A DNA stretch of 64,000 bases from UBA4416 sp048498515. Lineage in GTDB: Bacteria > Bacteroidota > Bacteroidia > B-17B0 > Aurantibacillaceae. The notes beneath the pieces are model-generated. The model did no database searches, was not told the DNA's origin, and was given only the letters and a program-made list of their open reading frames with translations. The translations under genes were made by a program, and so were the position numbers. Positions 8,872 to 18,020 of this stretch are shown here, in pieces; the stretch's first letter is position 1, and each line of letters opens with the position of its first letter. Location of the stretch: assembly GCA_048498515.1 (NCBI GenBank), contig JBEHXV010000020.1:1-64000 (forward strand), read 5' to 3'.

Positions 8872-9515
8872 TATTTCTTCTTTTTTGCGTTATACTCCTC
8901 GTTTAAGATCTTAATGATGTCGCTGCTGATATCCAGTTTTTTGTTTTTAAATACCAGGATAGGAAGGGTTTCGGAATAAGAGAAAACATAATCAAACCTT
9001 CCGTTATTGTATTGATCCACTACCTGCTGCAATTTTTCATTCAATTCCAATACCTTATCCTGTTCATCGTACTGCAGGTTTTGTAATTGCAATTGCTTGT
9101 TTTTTATTTCCTGTTCTTTTCTTTTCAGGTTTTCTTCCATGGTAGCCATCTGGCTTTGAGGAGCGATGCCTGTTTGTGCCGATTGCTGATAAGCTTCATA
9201 ATCAGCCTGGAACGATGCCGTAAGGCTTTCCAGTTGGTTTTGAATGGCCTGCGCCTGTCCTTTCATTTTTTTCGAATAATCGGCAATAAATAAATACTTT
9301 GAGTTAATAGAGTCGATATTAACAAAGGCCATTTTTGCATCGGCCAGGCTTGTAGGCCCAACTTCGTTAATGATAACTTTGGCTTTAGTGCTATCTGTTG
9401 AAGAAGATGTTGCCGTTTCAGGAAGGCCATTTTGTTTTAAAGAATGTACCTGGTAAAATAAGATAGCCACCGCAACTGCCAATACGCCATTAATAATCAG
9501 AGAAATATGTTTCAT
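8871..9515 (-). CDS. OmpH/Skp-family periplasmic chaperone
   Basis: A 214-residue protein with an N-terminal helix (residues 4-22) acting as signal or anchor, a FVNIDSINSKYLF strand typical of OmpH, a long charged coiled-coil region (about residues 85-165, very rich in Gln, Glu and Lys), and a final VVFSYSETLPILVFK-type strand region. Skp proteins hold unfolded outer-membrane proteins in the periplasm. Overlaps the pyrophosphohydrolase start by one base. It is downstream, in map order, of the polysaccharide locus but has its own spacer. Confidence 0.85.
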   Translation of the reverse strand: MKHISLIINGVLAVAVAILFYQVHSLKQNGLPETATSSSTDSTKAKVIINEVGPTSLADAKMAFVNIDSINSKYLFIADYSKKMKGQAQAIQNQLESLTASFQADYEAYQQSAQTGIAPQSQMATMEENLKRKEQEIKNKQLQLQNLQYDEQDKVLELNEKLQQVVDQYNNGRFDYVFSYSETLPILVFKNKKLDISSDIIKILNEEYNAKKKK

Positions 9516-9614
9516 AGAGTTTTAAATTAATGGAGTAAATATAAATATTAAAGAAGCAATTAAACGGCGACCTTTGGCAGGACTTATTAAATTTTATTAA
9601 ATAATTATGTTTTT

Positions 9615-9681
9615 ATTAAACCCCTTCAGGGTTCGTTTAAATTTGTGCAATAATCTATTCACATTAAACCCCTTCAGGGTT
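9615..9681. repeat. Pair of 19-bp hairpin repeats with a 48-bp period
   Basis: ATTAAACCCCTTCAGGGTT occurs twice, at 9615-9633 and 9663-9681, separated by 29 bases. Each copy folds on itself (AACCC-CTTCA-GGGTT). They sit between the ompH-like gene and the end of the polysaccharide locus and may end transcription from the locus or be a dispersed repeat. Confidence 0.75.
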
Positions 9682-9687
9682 TTAAAA

Positions 9688-10278
9688 CTATTTTATGATT
9701 TTTGCAATGGTATTGAAAATGATCTTCAGATCAACTCCGAGTCCCTGCTGCTGAATGTATTTCATATTCAGGGCAAGCTTGGCAGGCATAATTTCCTGGA
9801 TGTAAGTCTGTTCAGGATCAGTGGATTTTGCCAGGAGTTCATTTTCGTTAATGTACTCCAGCGAAGCAAAATCGGTAATACCTGGTTTTGCCTGTAAAAC
9901 CTGCTGCTGCTCTTTGGTATACATGTCTACATATTTTCTCACCTCAGGGCGCGGCCCAACCAGGCTCATGGTTCCAAGCAGTACATTAACTAATTGTGGC
10001 AGCTCATCCAGCTTATACTTACGCAGGTAATAACCAATGGCGGTTACCCGCGGATCACGCCCTCCAACAGTAAGTAACCCTTTTTTATCCGAGTCCTTGT
10101 GCATGGTACGGAACTTAAACAATTTAAAATCCCTCCCATGAAGGCCAACCCTGGTTTGAAGATAGAATATGGGAAAACCGCAGGAAACGATCATCATAAG
10201 GCTAATAACCAAAAAAAACGGGAACAGAATAATGATCCCTGTTAGTGAAGCCAGTATGTCGAATAAACGTTTGAGCAT
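9688..10278 (-). CDS. Initiating sugar-phosphate transferase (PglC/WcaJ C-terminal type)
   Basis: A 196-residue monotopic phosphoglycosyl transferase that moves a sugar 1-phosphate onto undecaprenyl phosphate, the first membrane step of glycan assembly. It starts with the family's KRLFDI and re-entrant hydrophobic helix (residues 8-33). LQTRVGLHGRDFKLFKFRTM follows, then KYKLDELPQLVNVL and the SLVGPRPE signature. It lacks the extra N-terminal helices of WbaP-type enzymes, so it is the minimal PglC form. It lies 3 bases from the aminotransferase gene. The likely donor is a UDP-amino-sugar, but this is inferred from that neighbour. Confidence 0.93.
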   Translation of the reverse strand: MLKRLFDILASLTGIIILFPFFLVISLMMIVSCGFPIFYLQTRVGLHGRDFKLFKFRTMHKDSDKKGLLTVGGRDPRVTAIGYYLRKYKLDELPQLVNVLLGTMSLVGPRPEVRKYVDMYTKEQQQVLQAKPGITDFASLEYINENELLAKSTDPEQTYIQEIMPAKLALNMKYIQQQGLGVDLKIIFNTIAKIIK

Positions 10279-10281
10279 TTG

Positions 10282-11493
10282 TTATTGGTGAAGCACTTTG
10301 TTTACAGAACCGATAACCGCTTTAATAACCGTTTGCAATTGCTCCTCTGTCATATCATAAAAAACAGGCAGCGAAATTTCACGGCTGAAGTTATCATAAG
10401 TTACCGGGTAATGCTTAAGATCGTAGCCAAGGTTTTTATAATACGACATGGCAGGTACAGGAATAAAATGAACATTTACAGATACATCCCGGTCAAAGAT
10501 CTCTTTCATAATGGCGTCGCGTTGCTCCTCGCTAATACCATTAATCCTTAATGGATACAAATGATAACAGCCCAGCTTTGAAGCGGTTTGGTATACCGGC
10601 ACCTGGAAACGCGCGTCTTTTGAAAATGCTCCCTGGTAGGTTTCAAAAATATGTTTTCGTTTTAGTTGTGTATCGCTATCATAACGCTCCAATTCCACCA
10701 AACCAATAGCGGCCGAAATATCAGTCATGTTGCATTTATAACCCGCTTCCACAATGTCATACTTCCAGTTTCCTTTCTGGGTTTTTGCCAGTGCATCCTT
10801 ATTTTGGCCATGCAATGTCAATACGCATAAATAGTTATAGATCTCGGTGTTGTCAAAAGGGGCAGGAAAGTTTAAAGCTATAGAACCTCCTTCGGCAGTG
10901 GTTAAATTTTTTACGGCGTGAAACGAAAACACCGATACATCCGTCAATGAGCCGCATTTTTCACCATTGGCACTGGCGCCAAACGAGTGTGCCGAATCCG
11001 ATAGTACCATCACCCTGCCAAGCAATTCCTGGTTCTTTGAGTTGGGTCTGAAGGTGTTTTTATGCTTTATTACCAGTTCATTGATCTCCTTGTAATCACA
11101 GGGAAAACCGGCAAAATCAACTGGCATAATCACTTTGGTATTTGGCGTAATGGCTTTCTCAATAGTGGAAACATTGATGTTGAAATCATCGGCATTCACA
11201 TCCACAAAAACCGGTTTGGCTCCGCAATGAATCACTACGTTGGCGGTTGCCGAATAAGTATATGCCGGTAAAATAACTTCATCGCCCTCACCTACTCCAA
11301 ACCAGCGCAGCATAATTTCAAGTCCGGCTGTTGCCGAGTTCAGGCAAAGCGTTGCCTTATTTCCGCAATAGGCCGTTAGTTTTTTCTCAAAATCTTTAGT
11401 TCGGGGGCCTGTTGTGATCCATCCTGATTTTAAAGCAGCCGTTACTTCTGCAATAATTTTATCGTCTATACGTGGCGGTGAAAAAGGAATCAT
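10282..11493 (-). CDS. DegT/DnrJ/EryC1/StrS-family PLP aminotransferase (PglE-like)
   Basis: A 403-residue sugar aminotransferase. Visible family features are IPFSPPRID at the start, SGWITTGPRT, LNSATAGLE, DSAHSFGA and the internal-aldimine lysine in SFHAVKNLTTAEGG. It probably aminates a nucleotide-linked keto-sugar, and its position next to a PglC-type transferase suggests a UDP-4-amino-sugar made for the lipid-linked primer. No matching dehydratase is in the window, so the precursor enzyme must lie elsewhere. Confidence 0.93.
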   Translation of the reverse strand: MIPFSPPRIDDKIIAEVTAALKSGWITTGPRTKDFEKKLTAYCGNKATLCLNSATAGLEIMLRWFGVGEGDEVILPAYTYSATANVVIHCGAKPVFVDVNADDFNINVSTIEKAITPNTKVIMPVDFAGFPCDYKEINELVIKHKNTFRPNSKNQELLGRVMVLSDSAHSFGASANGEKCGSLTDVSVFSFHAVKNLTTAEGGSIALNFPAPFDNTEIYNYLCVLTLHGQNKDALAKTQKGNWKYDIVEAGYKCNMTDISAAIGLVELERYDSDTQLKRKHIFETYQGAFSKDARFQVPVYQTASKLGCYHLYPLRINGISEEQRDAIMKEIFDRDVSVNVHFIPVPAMSYYKNLGYDLKHYPVTYDNFSREISLPVFYDMTEEQLQTVIKAVIGSVNKVLHQ

Positions 11494-11498
11494 TTTTG

Positions 11499-12734
11499 TT
11501 ATGAGTTATGAGTTGAAAGCTTATGCAAATTATAATGGATTAAAAGGCAAAAGAAAAATACAAAGAAAATAAATCCCGCCTGCGCCTGCAACATCGACTC
11601 GACAAGGAAATTAAAAATGCAAAGCAAACTGAACAGCACCAGGATATAATTCTTTTTCACAAAGCCGTACATTGCCACGCCAAAGGTCATTATTAGTAAT
11701 AGCACAATACCAATAATACCAGTTCCGATAAAGGTTTGCAGAAACTGGTTATGGGCATTGAGCTTTTTCCGCAAAGCACCTGCCAATCCTTCGCGTGTAT
11801 AGGCTTCCACTAATTTATCATTCGCGTCGCCCGCTGTTGTACCAAATACAAAGTTCTGTTCAATAAGCTTAACCGACTCTTTCCATATCAGGATCCTCAC
11901 AGCGGTGCTTTCGGCATCGGTTTTATCAATGGTTTCAGTAGATTCTGTTACCCTGACGGCAGTTTTAATCCGTTCAAAAGGCGTAGGGAAAAACTTATAG
12001 GCCATGAAGATCCCGGCAAAAAGCGCAACGATTAAACCAGCAATGGTCTTTTTGTAGCCTTTGTTAAACAGAATAGTACCAAGGGTAACAGGCAACAATA
12101 AAAAAGCGGTAATGAGCCCCATTTTTGAAGAGCATAAAAAGATGGAGATTAAGAAAACTACTGTCATAAAACCTATCTTAACAGTGAGATTGGATAAATG
12201 CGATAACCATTTAGGATAGAACAACATGATGACGAATAGCGAAAAAATAAGGTACATGGCAAAATAGCTGGGATGCATAAAATAGCTGAATTCTGTATAA
12301 AAAAAGGCATTAAAATCTTCGAACAGGTATAAATAAAAAGCCCTGAAAATATCTATCACCGAAACCAACAAACAACCGGATACAAAAGAGATCACGATCT
12401 TTTTGACTTCCATTTCTTTGTAATTAGTAGCGAATAGTAATAAAGGAAAAGCCAGGAAACTCAGCTTGATCTCAATAGCGGATAATGCCCCCGCTTTATC
12501 TATTGAAAAGAAATAGCCAATGGCATGAATAAAAAAGAAAGCTAACAGTACGTAGCTCCATTTATTTTTTAATACCCGGTTAATGCCGGCTTTTACATCG
12601 TCGAATAGGAAAAAGCAAACCGCCCAGGTTATGATAAAAATAGCGTAGTTGATGCCAAAAGGCAGGAAAAAGGCAATAAGCAATGGTAGGTTATAACCAA
12701 GCTGCAAATAAGTATGTTTAAGCTTTGCCAACAT
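11499..12734 (-). CDS. O-antigen ligase / polymerase-like membrane protein
   Basis: A 411-residue protein with about ten to twelve hydrophobic helices and a long periplasmic loop between residues 240 and 330 that contains a RILIWKESVKL segment and HNQFLQTFIGTGIIG. That loop pattern is typical of the O-antigen ligase family (PF04932), which includes WaaL ligases and Wzy polymerases; sequence alone does not separate the two. It overlaps the upstream glycosyltransferase gene by 17 bases. As the export route here is Wzm/Wzt, a ligase role fits better than Wzy polymerisation, but this is inference. Confidence 0.85.
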   Translation of the reverse strand: MLAKLKHTYLQLGYNLPLLIAFFLPFGINYAIFIITWAVCFFLFDDVKAGINRVLKNKWSYVLLAFFFIHAIGYFFSIDKAGALSAIEIKLSFLAFPLLLFATNYKEMEVKKIVISFVSGCLLVSVIDIFRAFYLYLFEDFNAFFYTEFSYFMHPSYFAMYLIFSLFVIMLFYPKWLSHLSNLTVKIGFMTVVFLISIFLCSSKMGLITAFLLLPVTLGTILFNKGYKKTIAGLIVALFAGIFMAYKFFPTPFERIKTAVRVTESTETIDKTDAESTAVRILIWKESVKLIEQNFVFGTTAGDANDKLVEAYTREGLAGALRKKLNAHNQFLQTFIGTGIIGIVLLLIMTFGVAMYGFVKKNYILVLFSLLCIFNFLVESMLQAQAGFIFFVFFFCLLIHYNLHKLSTHNS

Positions 12735-13950
12735 CGTTCATTAAGGTATGATAAAATTTTTGAGCAATGGTGTCACGGTTAAAATGTTGTTCCACATAAG
12801 CCCTTCCCTTTTTGCCAAGTTCTTTTCTCAATTCAGGGTCGTTTGCCAGTAACAAGACATTTTTAACCAATTCTTCTGCGTTTTCAGGTTCTGAATACAA
12901 GGCGCATTGCCCCTGGTTAACGAACAACTCCCTTGCTTCCCCATCAACAGCCAGTATCACCGGTTTTTCCATAGCCAGGTTCTCAAAAATTTTAGAAGGA
13001 ATAGCGCCCAGGAACAGGTCGAGCTTGCGCAACGGAATAACCGACACATCGCTGGCCATGACTATTTGTGGCATTTGGGTTTTAGAAACAGCATCGAAAA
13101 AATACACATTACTGAGTTCCTGCTCCTGCTTTATGGCCTGAAGCTTTTCTTTTTCGGGGCCGCTGCCCAATAAAATAAATTTAATGCCCGGCTGGTCTTT
13201 TAGTTGAGCTGCCGCCTGTAATATGATCTCTAACCCCTGGGCCAAACCAATAATACCCGCATACAGGAAAAAAACATCGCTTTGGCTAAAACCATGTACT
13301 TTACGCCAGTCGCTGGTAATTGCCTGGGGATTGTAATAAGATACATCTACCCCATTTGGCAGCCAAAATGTTTTTACAGCTGGAAAACGCTCGTTAATGC
13401 TCTTACAAATTCCCTGCGTTTGTCCTGTTACCAATACCGATTTACGGTACAATTTTGCTTCTAAATTATACGCTAGCCGCAGCATTTGTTTATTGGTCAC
13501 CACACCCAGTTTTTCAGCACTTTCGGGCCAAAGGTCGGATACGTTAAAAATAAGCTTTGCTTTCTTTTTACGTTTCAGATACATGGCCGAATATCCTAAA
13601 AACAAGGGGGGTGATTCGCAAAGGATCACATCCACCTCACCAATTTTACGGTTCCCAATTTTTGCAGAGGAATACACAAAGGAAAAATAATTAAGCAGGC
13701 GCTGCACAATGGATTTACTTTTTGGCAAAACAATGGAAGCACGGTGCACAGGAATTCCTTCCATCTCTTCATACACATAGTCTTTCCCTTCATATCCCGC
13801 ATAAATTTTCATTTGCGGGTAATTGGGCATGGCAGTTAAAACCGACACCTCTATTCCCAGTTTTTTCAAACGCACTGCCAGCTCAAACAATCGGTTTTGA
13901 GGCGCACCAACTTCGGGTGGAAAATATTGGGTTAGGATTAAAAGTTTCAA
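12718..13950 (-). CDS. Glycosyltransferase family 4 (WbuB-like)
   Basis: A 410-residue GT-B enzyme. The start is a TTG at 13950, preceded by AAGGAAC, and gives MKLLILTQYFPPEVGAPQNR, the usual N-terminus of WbuB-type transferases. Other landmarks are NVSDLWPESAEKLG, a WLPNGVD loop, FLYAGIIGLAQGL, and SVIPLRKLDLFLGAIPSKIFE with the EAx7E-like donor site. Members move amino-sugars such as L-FucNAc onto lipid-linked glycans. It is upstream of, and overlaps, the ligase-like gene. Confidence 0.92.
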   Translation of the reverse strand: MKLLILTQYFPPEVGAPQNRLFELAVRLKKLGIEVSVLTAMPNYPQMKIYAGYEGKDYVYEEMEGIPVHRASIVLPKSKSIVQRLLNYFSFVYSSAKIGNRKIGEVDVILCESPPLFLGYSAMYLKRKKKAKLIFNVSDLWPESAEKLGVVTNKQMLRLAYNLEAKLYRKSVLVTGQTQGICKSINERFPAVKTFWLPNGVDVSYYNPQAITSDWRKVHGFSQSDVFFLYAGIIGLAQGLEIILQAAAQLKDQPGIKFILLGSGPEKEKLQAIKQEQELSNVYFFDAVSKTQMPQIVMASDVSVIPLRKLDLFLGAIPSKIFENLAMEKPVILAVDGEARELFVNQGQCALYSEPENAEELVKNVLLLANDPELRKELGKKGRAYVEQHFNRDTIAQKFYHTLMNDVGKA

Positions 13951-13961
13951 GTTCCTTATTA

Positions 13962-13988
13962 ATTACGAATTTTTACGAATGTACGAAT
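13962..13988. repeat. Single arm of a TACGAAT repeat
   Basis: This 27-base stretch has the layout ATTACGAAT-3 bases-TACGAAT-1 base-TACGAAT. The same layout, with the same spacings, forms both arms of the large hairpin at 46394-46473. Here only one arm is seen, just upstream of the TTG start of the WbuB-like gene. Confidence 0.75.
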
Positions 13989-14026
13989 CTGGGTTTGCTA
14001 TGTTTACTATTCTGTTCATTGTCTGA

Positions 14027-14845
14027 TTATCTCATCGTTGAATTGTCTAATTCAGAAATGGCTTGTTTAAAGTTAAGGAATTCAATATTTTGTCCTTCAA
14101 GGTATTCAATGAGCCACATGTACCAGTCTTTCCAGGTTTTATGGGCATCTGAAAAATACCGGTCATGAAAATCAATTCCTAAATATGGCAAGTTCAGCTC
14201 TGACACTTTATCAATGATCTTCTTTGTTTCCTCGCAGCTTTGAAAAAAATTTTTGCTTTGCCACTGTTTCGGCTTTTCAATAATATACCCGTCCATAACC
14301 TGGAAAGGAAATTCCCACATGCTATCAATCTTATACGGCGCCTTAAAACTCATTTCACTGCTATCGAAAGCATAGCCGGCTTTGGCCATATTGGTAAAGG
14401 TGTGGTCATTTTTACGAATGTAATGCATTCGTGTGCCAAAAACAGTTTGTCCCGACAGTTCTTTAAACAAAGAATATTCCGCGTTTATTTTTTTAAAGCT
14501 TTCAAATTCAATTCCGTGGATGTTCACATCACAACCCATTTGCTGCATTTTTTTGATCCATAAAGCCGCCTGCTCTTTTGAATAGGAAAGCCCTACGCCG
14601 TTGTTAACGCCAATAAAATAGGTTGTTGGTACCTTGTGTTTTTTATTAAACGCATGAAGCTCTTCAATGTGCTGCCACTGATTTTTGAAAACATCACCCA
14701 GCCTTAAAAAAAATTCTTTTAGCGAAATTTTACCCGTCAATAATTCTATTTTGCTTCTCACAAAATATTTGGGAACCACCAGGTCTTTCAGATAATGTTC
14801 CGAAAGGGTAAGGTGATCGATATCATGGGAAACAATGGCTTTCAT
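14027..14845 (-). CDS. Polysaccharide deacetylase-like protein
   Basis: A 272-residue protein starting MKAIVSHDIDHL, where the HDID motif is the first metal/catalytic Asp motif of the NodB/CE4 fold. Later VPTTYFIG, DVNIHGIEFES (a histidine in the second-motif position) and YLGIDFHDRYFS match the rest of the barrel. No signal peptide is present, so it may act in the cytoplasm on a lipid-linked or nucleotide-linked intermediate. The last codons lie in a low-complexity AATTGTCTAATT-like stretch. It follows the two acyltransferase genes. Confidence 0.75.
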   Translation of the reverse strand: MKAIVSHDIDHLTLSEHYLKDLVVPKYFVRSKIELLTGKISLKEFFLRLGDVFKNQWQHIEELHAFNKKHKVPTTYFIGVNNGVGLSYSKEQAALWIKKMQQMGCDVNIHGIEFESFKKINAEYSLFKELSGQTVFGTRMHYIRKNDHTFTNMAKAGYAFDSSEMSFKAPYKIDSMWEFPFQVMDGYIIEKPKQWQSKNFFQSCEETKKIIDKVSELNLPYLGIDFHDRYFSDAHKTWKDWYMWLIEYLEGQNIEFLNFKQAISELDNSTMR

Positions 14846-14876
14846 TTGAAGCCTAAAAATAACAAAAAAGCCCTGT

Positions 14877-15782
14877 TTAGGTTTTGTTTTTAAGGATTTT
14901 AATTAACCGCGGAAGGTTGTTAACCTGTAAAAAGCTGTAAGTCATGGCATGTCCGCCAAAACCCATGTAAAAATTGGCCAGCCCTTGTTTTGAACCGCCA
15001 CCAAAATCAAAGAGCTCAGCTTTGTCCGAAAAAAACTCAATGGCGTGTTTCATCAACAGGTGCATGCTTCCCGAATTGTCAGCTTTATCAAAATTGGTAC
15101 CTTTAAGATACAGGACATGTTTGCCATTGCAAATGAAATGGCCAATGGCTTTTAATACATTCCCTGAATCGACAACCTTAAACGTATGCAGGTAATTTTG
15201 CTGACGTGCATTTATCAACAGCTGATCTAGTCGGGAAACAATTTGCGGGCTTAAGCCCACTTCCGTTTCTAAAAAAGGGTTCAGGTATTTTTGGGAAAGC
15301 GGCAAAATTTCTGTGCTGGCAACCTCTTCGACCTTAAAATTACCGTCCTGCGCCCGTGCTATATTTCGTTTGGTGTTCTGATTAAACTTATAGCCATCTT
15401 TATAATGAAAGGTGTAGGTGTTTTTTGGACTAATAAATTCCGAGCTGATCTTATTGGTTACATTTAATTCCAAATCAATGAGCTTATAATTTTCAAGGAT
15501 ATAGTTATAGAATAACCACTCTGTTTCCGGACTTACTTTTCCATAAACACCTAGTTGAGAAGTAAATGGAGGCTGTGGCAAATAGGTAAAACCAAATTTG
15601 CGTTTTGCGGTTACAGGGAATACACTCTCATAATTGCCTATTACAAGGGCATCCCAGGCAGGACAAGTAGCATTTAAATAAAAGGATTGAGCAAATACAA
15701 AAGGGATCTCCGAACTCAAAATGGTAGCATCCCATTTTTTAAGGTCAATATCGGCATGTTTAATGTAACGTAACTGGCTCAT
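14877..15782 (-). CDS. FemAB/GNAT-like acyltransferase, second of a tandem pair
   Basis: A 301-residue protein with a double-GNAT look: an N-terminal half with WDATILSSEIPFVFAQSFYL and a C-terminal half with HFICNGKHVLYLKGTNFDKADN and FDFGGGSKQGLANFYMGFGG. The final segment matches the FemAB/BioF2-like consensus in which the acyl acceptor sits before an FDFGG..K.G motif. It starts with an ATG that overlaps the stop of the upstream paralogue (TAATG). Probably adds an acyl or aminoacyl group to a sugar of this locus; the substrate is unknown. Confidence 0.7.
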   Translation of the reverse strand: MSQLRYIKHADIDLKKWDATILSSEIPFVFAQSFYLNATCPAWDALVIGNYESVFPVTAKRKFGFTYLPQPPFTSQLGVYGKVSPETEWLFYNYILENYKLIDLELNVTNKISSEFISPKNTYTFHYKDGYKFNQNTKRNIARAQDGNFKVEEVASTEILPLSQKYLNPFLETEVGLSPQIVSRLDQLLINARQQNYLHTFKVVDSGNVLKAIGHFICNGKHVLYLKGTNFDKADNSGSMHLLMKHAIEFFSDKAELFDFGGGSKQGLANFYMGFGGHAMTYSFLQVNNLPRLIKILKNKT

Positions 15783-16744
15783 TAAAACAATTCCCTTTTT
15801 TTGAACTTCAGCAAGATCTCTAAAGGAAGACTTGCTTTATTAACTGTAAAATAAGGTACCAGCTCAGGACCAAAGCTTCTGAAGAATTTTTCAACTCCCT
15901 TGAGCATGGAGCCTTCAAAATCAAAAGTAGTACAGTCCAGGGTTTTCGCTTTTTCAATGCTTTTTTGAACCAGCAGGTTATTAACACCCTGCACTCCCGA
16001 CTTTTTATTAACGCCTCCCAACAGGTAGTAACAATTATGCGCGTCATACACACAAAACACAACTCCCAGTAATTCATCGCCTTTCTTTGCTACCACACTA
16101 AAGGAATTACTTTCATCCGAAAACTTCATGAAGATGTTGTTCAATTCCTGCTCATAAATATTAGCATCGGTTGTGTTCAATGAATCCATAAAGAATTTAA
16201 ATAACTCTTCCTTGCCAAGCGCGTTCTCAGTAACAACAACATCTTCTTTAATGGCTTTATTGATCGCATTCCGGTTTTTGGAATCAAAATTGGATTTGAT
16301 CTCCTCTATTGTTCTTTGCAGATTAATGCGGTAGGTATAGTTTGGAACAACCTTGTATTTGTTCCAGATGAAAGGTTGAAAATCGATGATACTTGTTGGA
16401 AAGGCCAAAACCGTTAAGGCACTTTTTTGAGCGTTAAAGAAATCACACACTTCAGTCATGATCTCTTTGGAGAAATTATTGGCGGAAGAATTGTTCTTGC
16501 TATCCGATGTAAAAAATAAGCCGCAATGAGGTGTGTAAGGCGGTAACTTTAAAAAAGTGAAGCCATATTTTTTGGTGTTTAAAAAATAAAACCCGCCAAT
16601 AAGTTGGTGTTCATCTTTATAAATACCAATCAGCGTTAACGCATCTTCATACACCGACAGCCATTTTTTACTGGCAAACACACCAATAGCGGGTTCCGCT
16701 TTTTCACAGAACACATCAAGACTATCTATTTGTTTTAAGATCAC
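15782..16744 (-). CDS. FemAB/GNAT-like acyltransferase, first of a tandem pair
   Basis: A 320-residue relative of the gene that follows. The start is GTG and overlaps the TGA of the upstream glycosyltransferase (GTGA). It contains YTYRINLQRTIEEIKSNF, a typical BioF2/FemAB segment, and the later FCVYDAHNCYYLLGGVNKKS and FDFEGSMLKGVEKFFRSFG, which parallels the FDFGGGSKQG motif of its neighbour. The two probably arose by duplication and may acylate different positions or form a pair. Confidence 0.7.
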   Translation of the reverse strand: MILKQIDSLDVFCEKAEPAIGVFASKKWLSVYEDALTLIGIYKDEHQLIGGFYFLNTKKYGFTFLKLPPYTPHCGLFFTSDSKNNSSANNFSKEIMTEVCDFFNAQKSALTVLAFPTSIIDFQPFIWNKYKVVPNYTYRINLQRTIEEIKSNFDSKNRNAINKAIKEDVVVTENALGKEELFKFFMDSLNTTDANIYEQELNNIFMKFSDESNSFSVVAKKGDELLGVVFCVYDAHNCYYLLGGVNKKSGVQGVNNLLVQKSIEKAKTLDCTTFDFEGSMLKGVEKFFRSFGPELVPYFTVNKASLPLEILLKFKKRELF

Positions 16745-17859
16745 GCGTTATATTTTAGAATCCGGTTATAAACCCCGATCATTTGTTTCACATTATTGGC
16801 CCAATTATATAATTCAACCGCCCGTATTCTTGCCTTACTTACTTTTTCCAATGCCTGCTCCGGGTGATCTATCATGTGACACATTGCTTCTACCGCTTCA
16901 CTCACCGAACCTTTAGCGACAAGGATCCCACATTCGTTATTTCCTCCCAACACTTCGTTAAACCCTGCCACGTTGCTGGCTATCACACAACTTTTTGATG
17001 CCATAGCCTCCACCAGCGATACACCAAAGCTTTCGCTGTCCAAAATGGAAAGGCTTACAAAAATATCTATTTTTTTATGGTAATCCGCTATCTCGTTGTA
17101 AGCGATCCTTCCGGTAAATACAATATGTTGTCTTACTCCCAGGTGCTCAGCCAGGCGTTCAGAATTTTCTTTTTCGGAGCCCTCGCCTACCATATGCAAA
17201 ACAATACGTTTGTTGGGATACTTTTTTACAACTTCACTAAAGGCATTGATTAAAATACTGACACCATACTTTGTTTCCAAAGGTTTAATATTTCCAATAA
17301 CGATCTCATCCCGGTTCGTAAACGGAAGCTGTTCCTCCGAACGGTTAAAGGTATTCACATCTATGCCAAAAGGTACCACTTCTATGCTGTTCCGGGTATA
17401 ATTCAATGCCTCGTCTTTCATGCAAATGCTGGTTGATGTGACCATCGTCGCTTTCCTCAGCACATACTTCAAAATACGTTTATAAATGAAGTTTTGTTTC
17501 GGAAAGTCAAATACATCCGAACCCCAGACAGAAACAACAAATGGCGTAAAACCCGATAAAGCCGCAATAAGTCCATAACTGGTGGCGTAATGCGCGTGCA
17601 AAATATCAGGGTTAAATGCTTTGATCTTTGTTTTTAAAACAGGCAGGTATTTGAAATAACCCAGCTTTTCATTGATCCCCGAACCGGAGATCACCTCTGC
17701 CGGTTCAAATAAGAGTTCAATATTTGGCACACCGGCATACCATTGATAGGATGCTTTGTTAAAAGAGAACAATCCAACCTGAACTCCCGACGCGGCAAGG
17801 CTAAGAGCCCATTTTTCAGTATGCTCAGAGTAAGTATCGGATAGTAACAAAACACGCAT
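16741..17859 (-). CDS. Glycosyltransferase family 4
   Basis: A GT-B enzyme of 372 residues. An upstream in-frame TTG (17868) exists, but the ATG at 17859 gives the usual MRVLLLSDTYSEHTEKW start. Visible features are DILHAHYATSYGLIA, VSVWGSDVFDFPKQ, EVVPFGIDVNTF, HMVGEGSEKENSERLAEHLG and SESFGVSLVEAMASKSCVIASN, the last being the E-x7-E donor-binding motif. The combination resembles GT4 transferases of O-antigen loci. It overlaps the first acyltransferase by four bases. Confidence 0.93.
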   Translation of the reverse strand: MRVLLLSDTYSEHTEKWALSLAASGVQVGLFSFNKASYQWYAGVPNIELLFEPAEVISGSGINEKLGYFKYLPVLKTKIKAFNPDILHAHYATSYGLIAALSGFTPFVVSVWGSDVFDFPKQNFIYKRILKYVLRKATMVTSTSICMKDEALNYTRNSIEVVPFGIDVNTFNRSEEQLPFTNRDEIVIGNIKPLETKYGVSILINAFSEVVKKYPNKRIVLHMVGEGSEKENSERLAEHLGVRQHIVFTGRIAYNEIADYHKKIDIFVSLSILDSESFGVSLVEAMASKSCVIASNVAGFNEVLGGNNECGILVAKGSVSEAVEAMCHMIDHPEQALEKVSKARIRAVELYNWANNVKQMIGVYNRILKYNA

Positions 17860-18007
17860 TAAAGCCAAAATTAAACTATTATGCCAGAGTAACGTAAAAG
17901 AGCTGATTTTGTTATAAACATGATGCTATTAAAAAACAACCGCCCTATAACTGGTTCTTTGCCTGATTTCAGTTACTTTTAAAGAAACAAAGCACCAAAT
18001 TGCTTAG

Positions 18008-18015
18008 TATATTTG
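18008..18015 (+). promoter_or_regulatory. -7 promoter box (TATATTTG) for the inverted glycosyltransferase
   Basis: Exact TAnnTTTG match ending 5 bases before the TTG at 18021. The transcript would then begin at or near the start codon, that is, be leaderless. This is why I place the start at 18021 rather than at the upstream TTG at 18000. Confidence 0.5.
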
Positions 18016-18020
18016 CAGCG

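Noticed and set aside
13962..13988. Short CRISPR-like array of TACGAAT units
   Set aside because: Units are 7 bases with 1-3 base gaps; no spacers and no cas genes.
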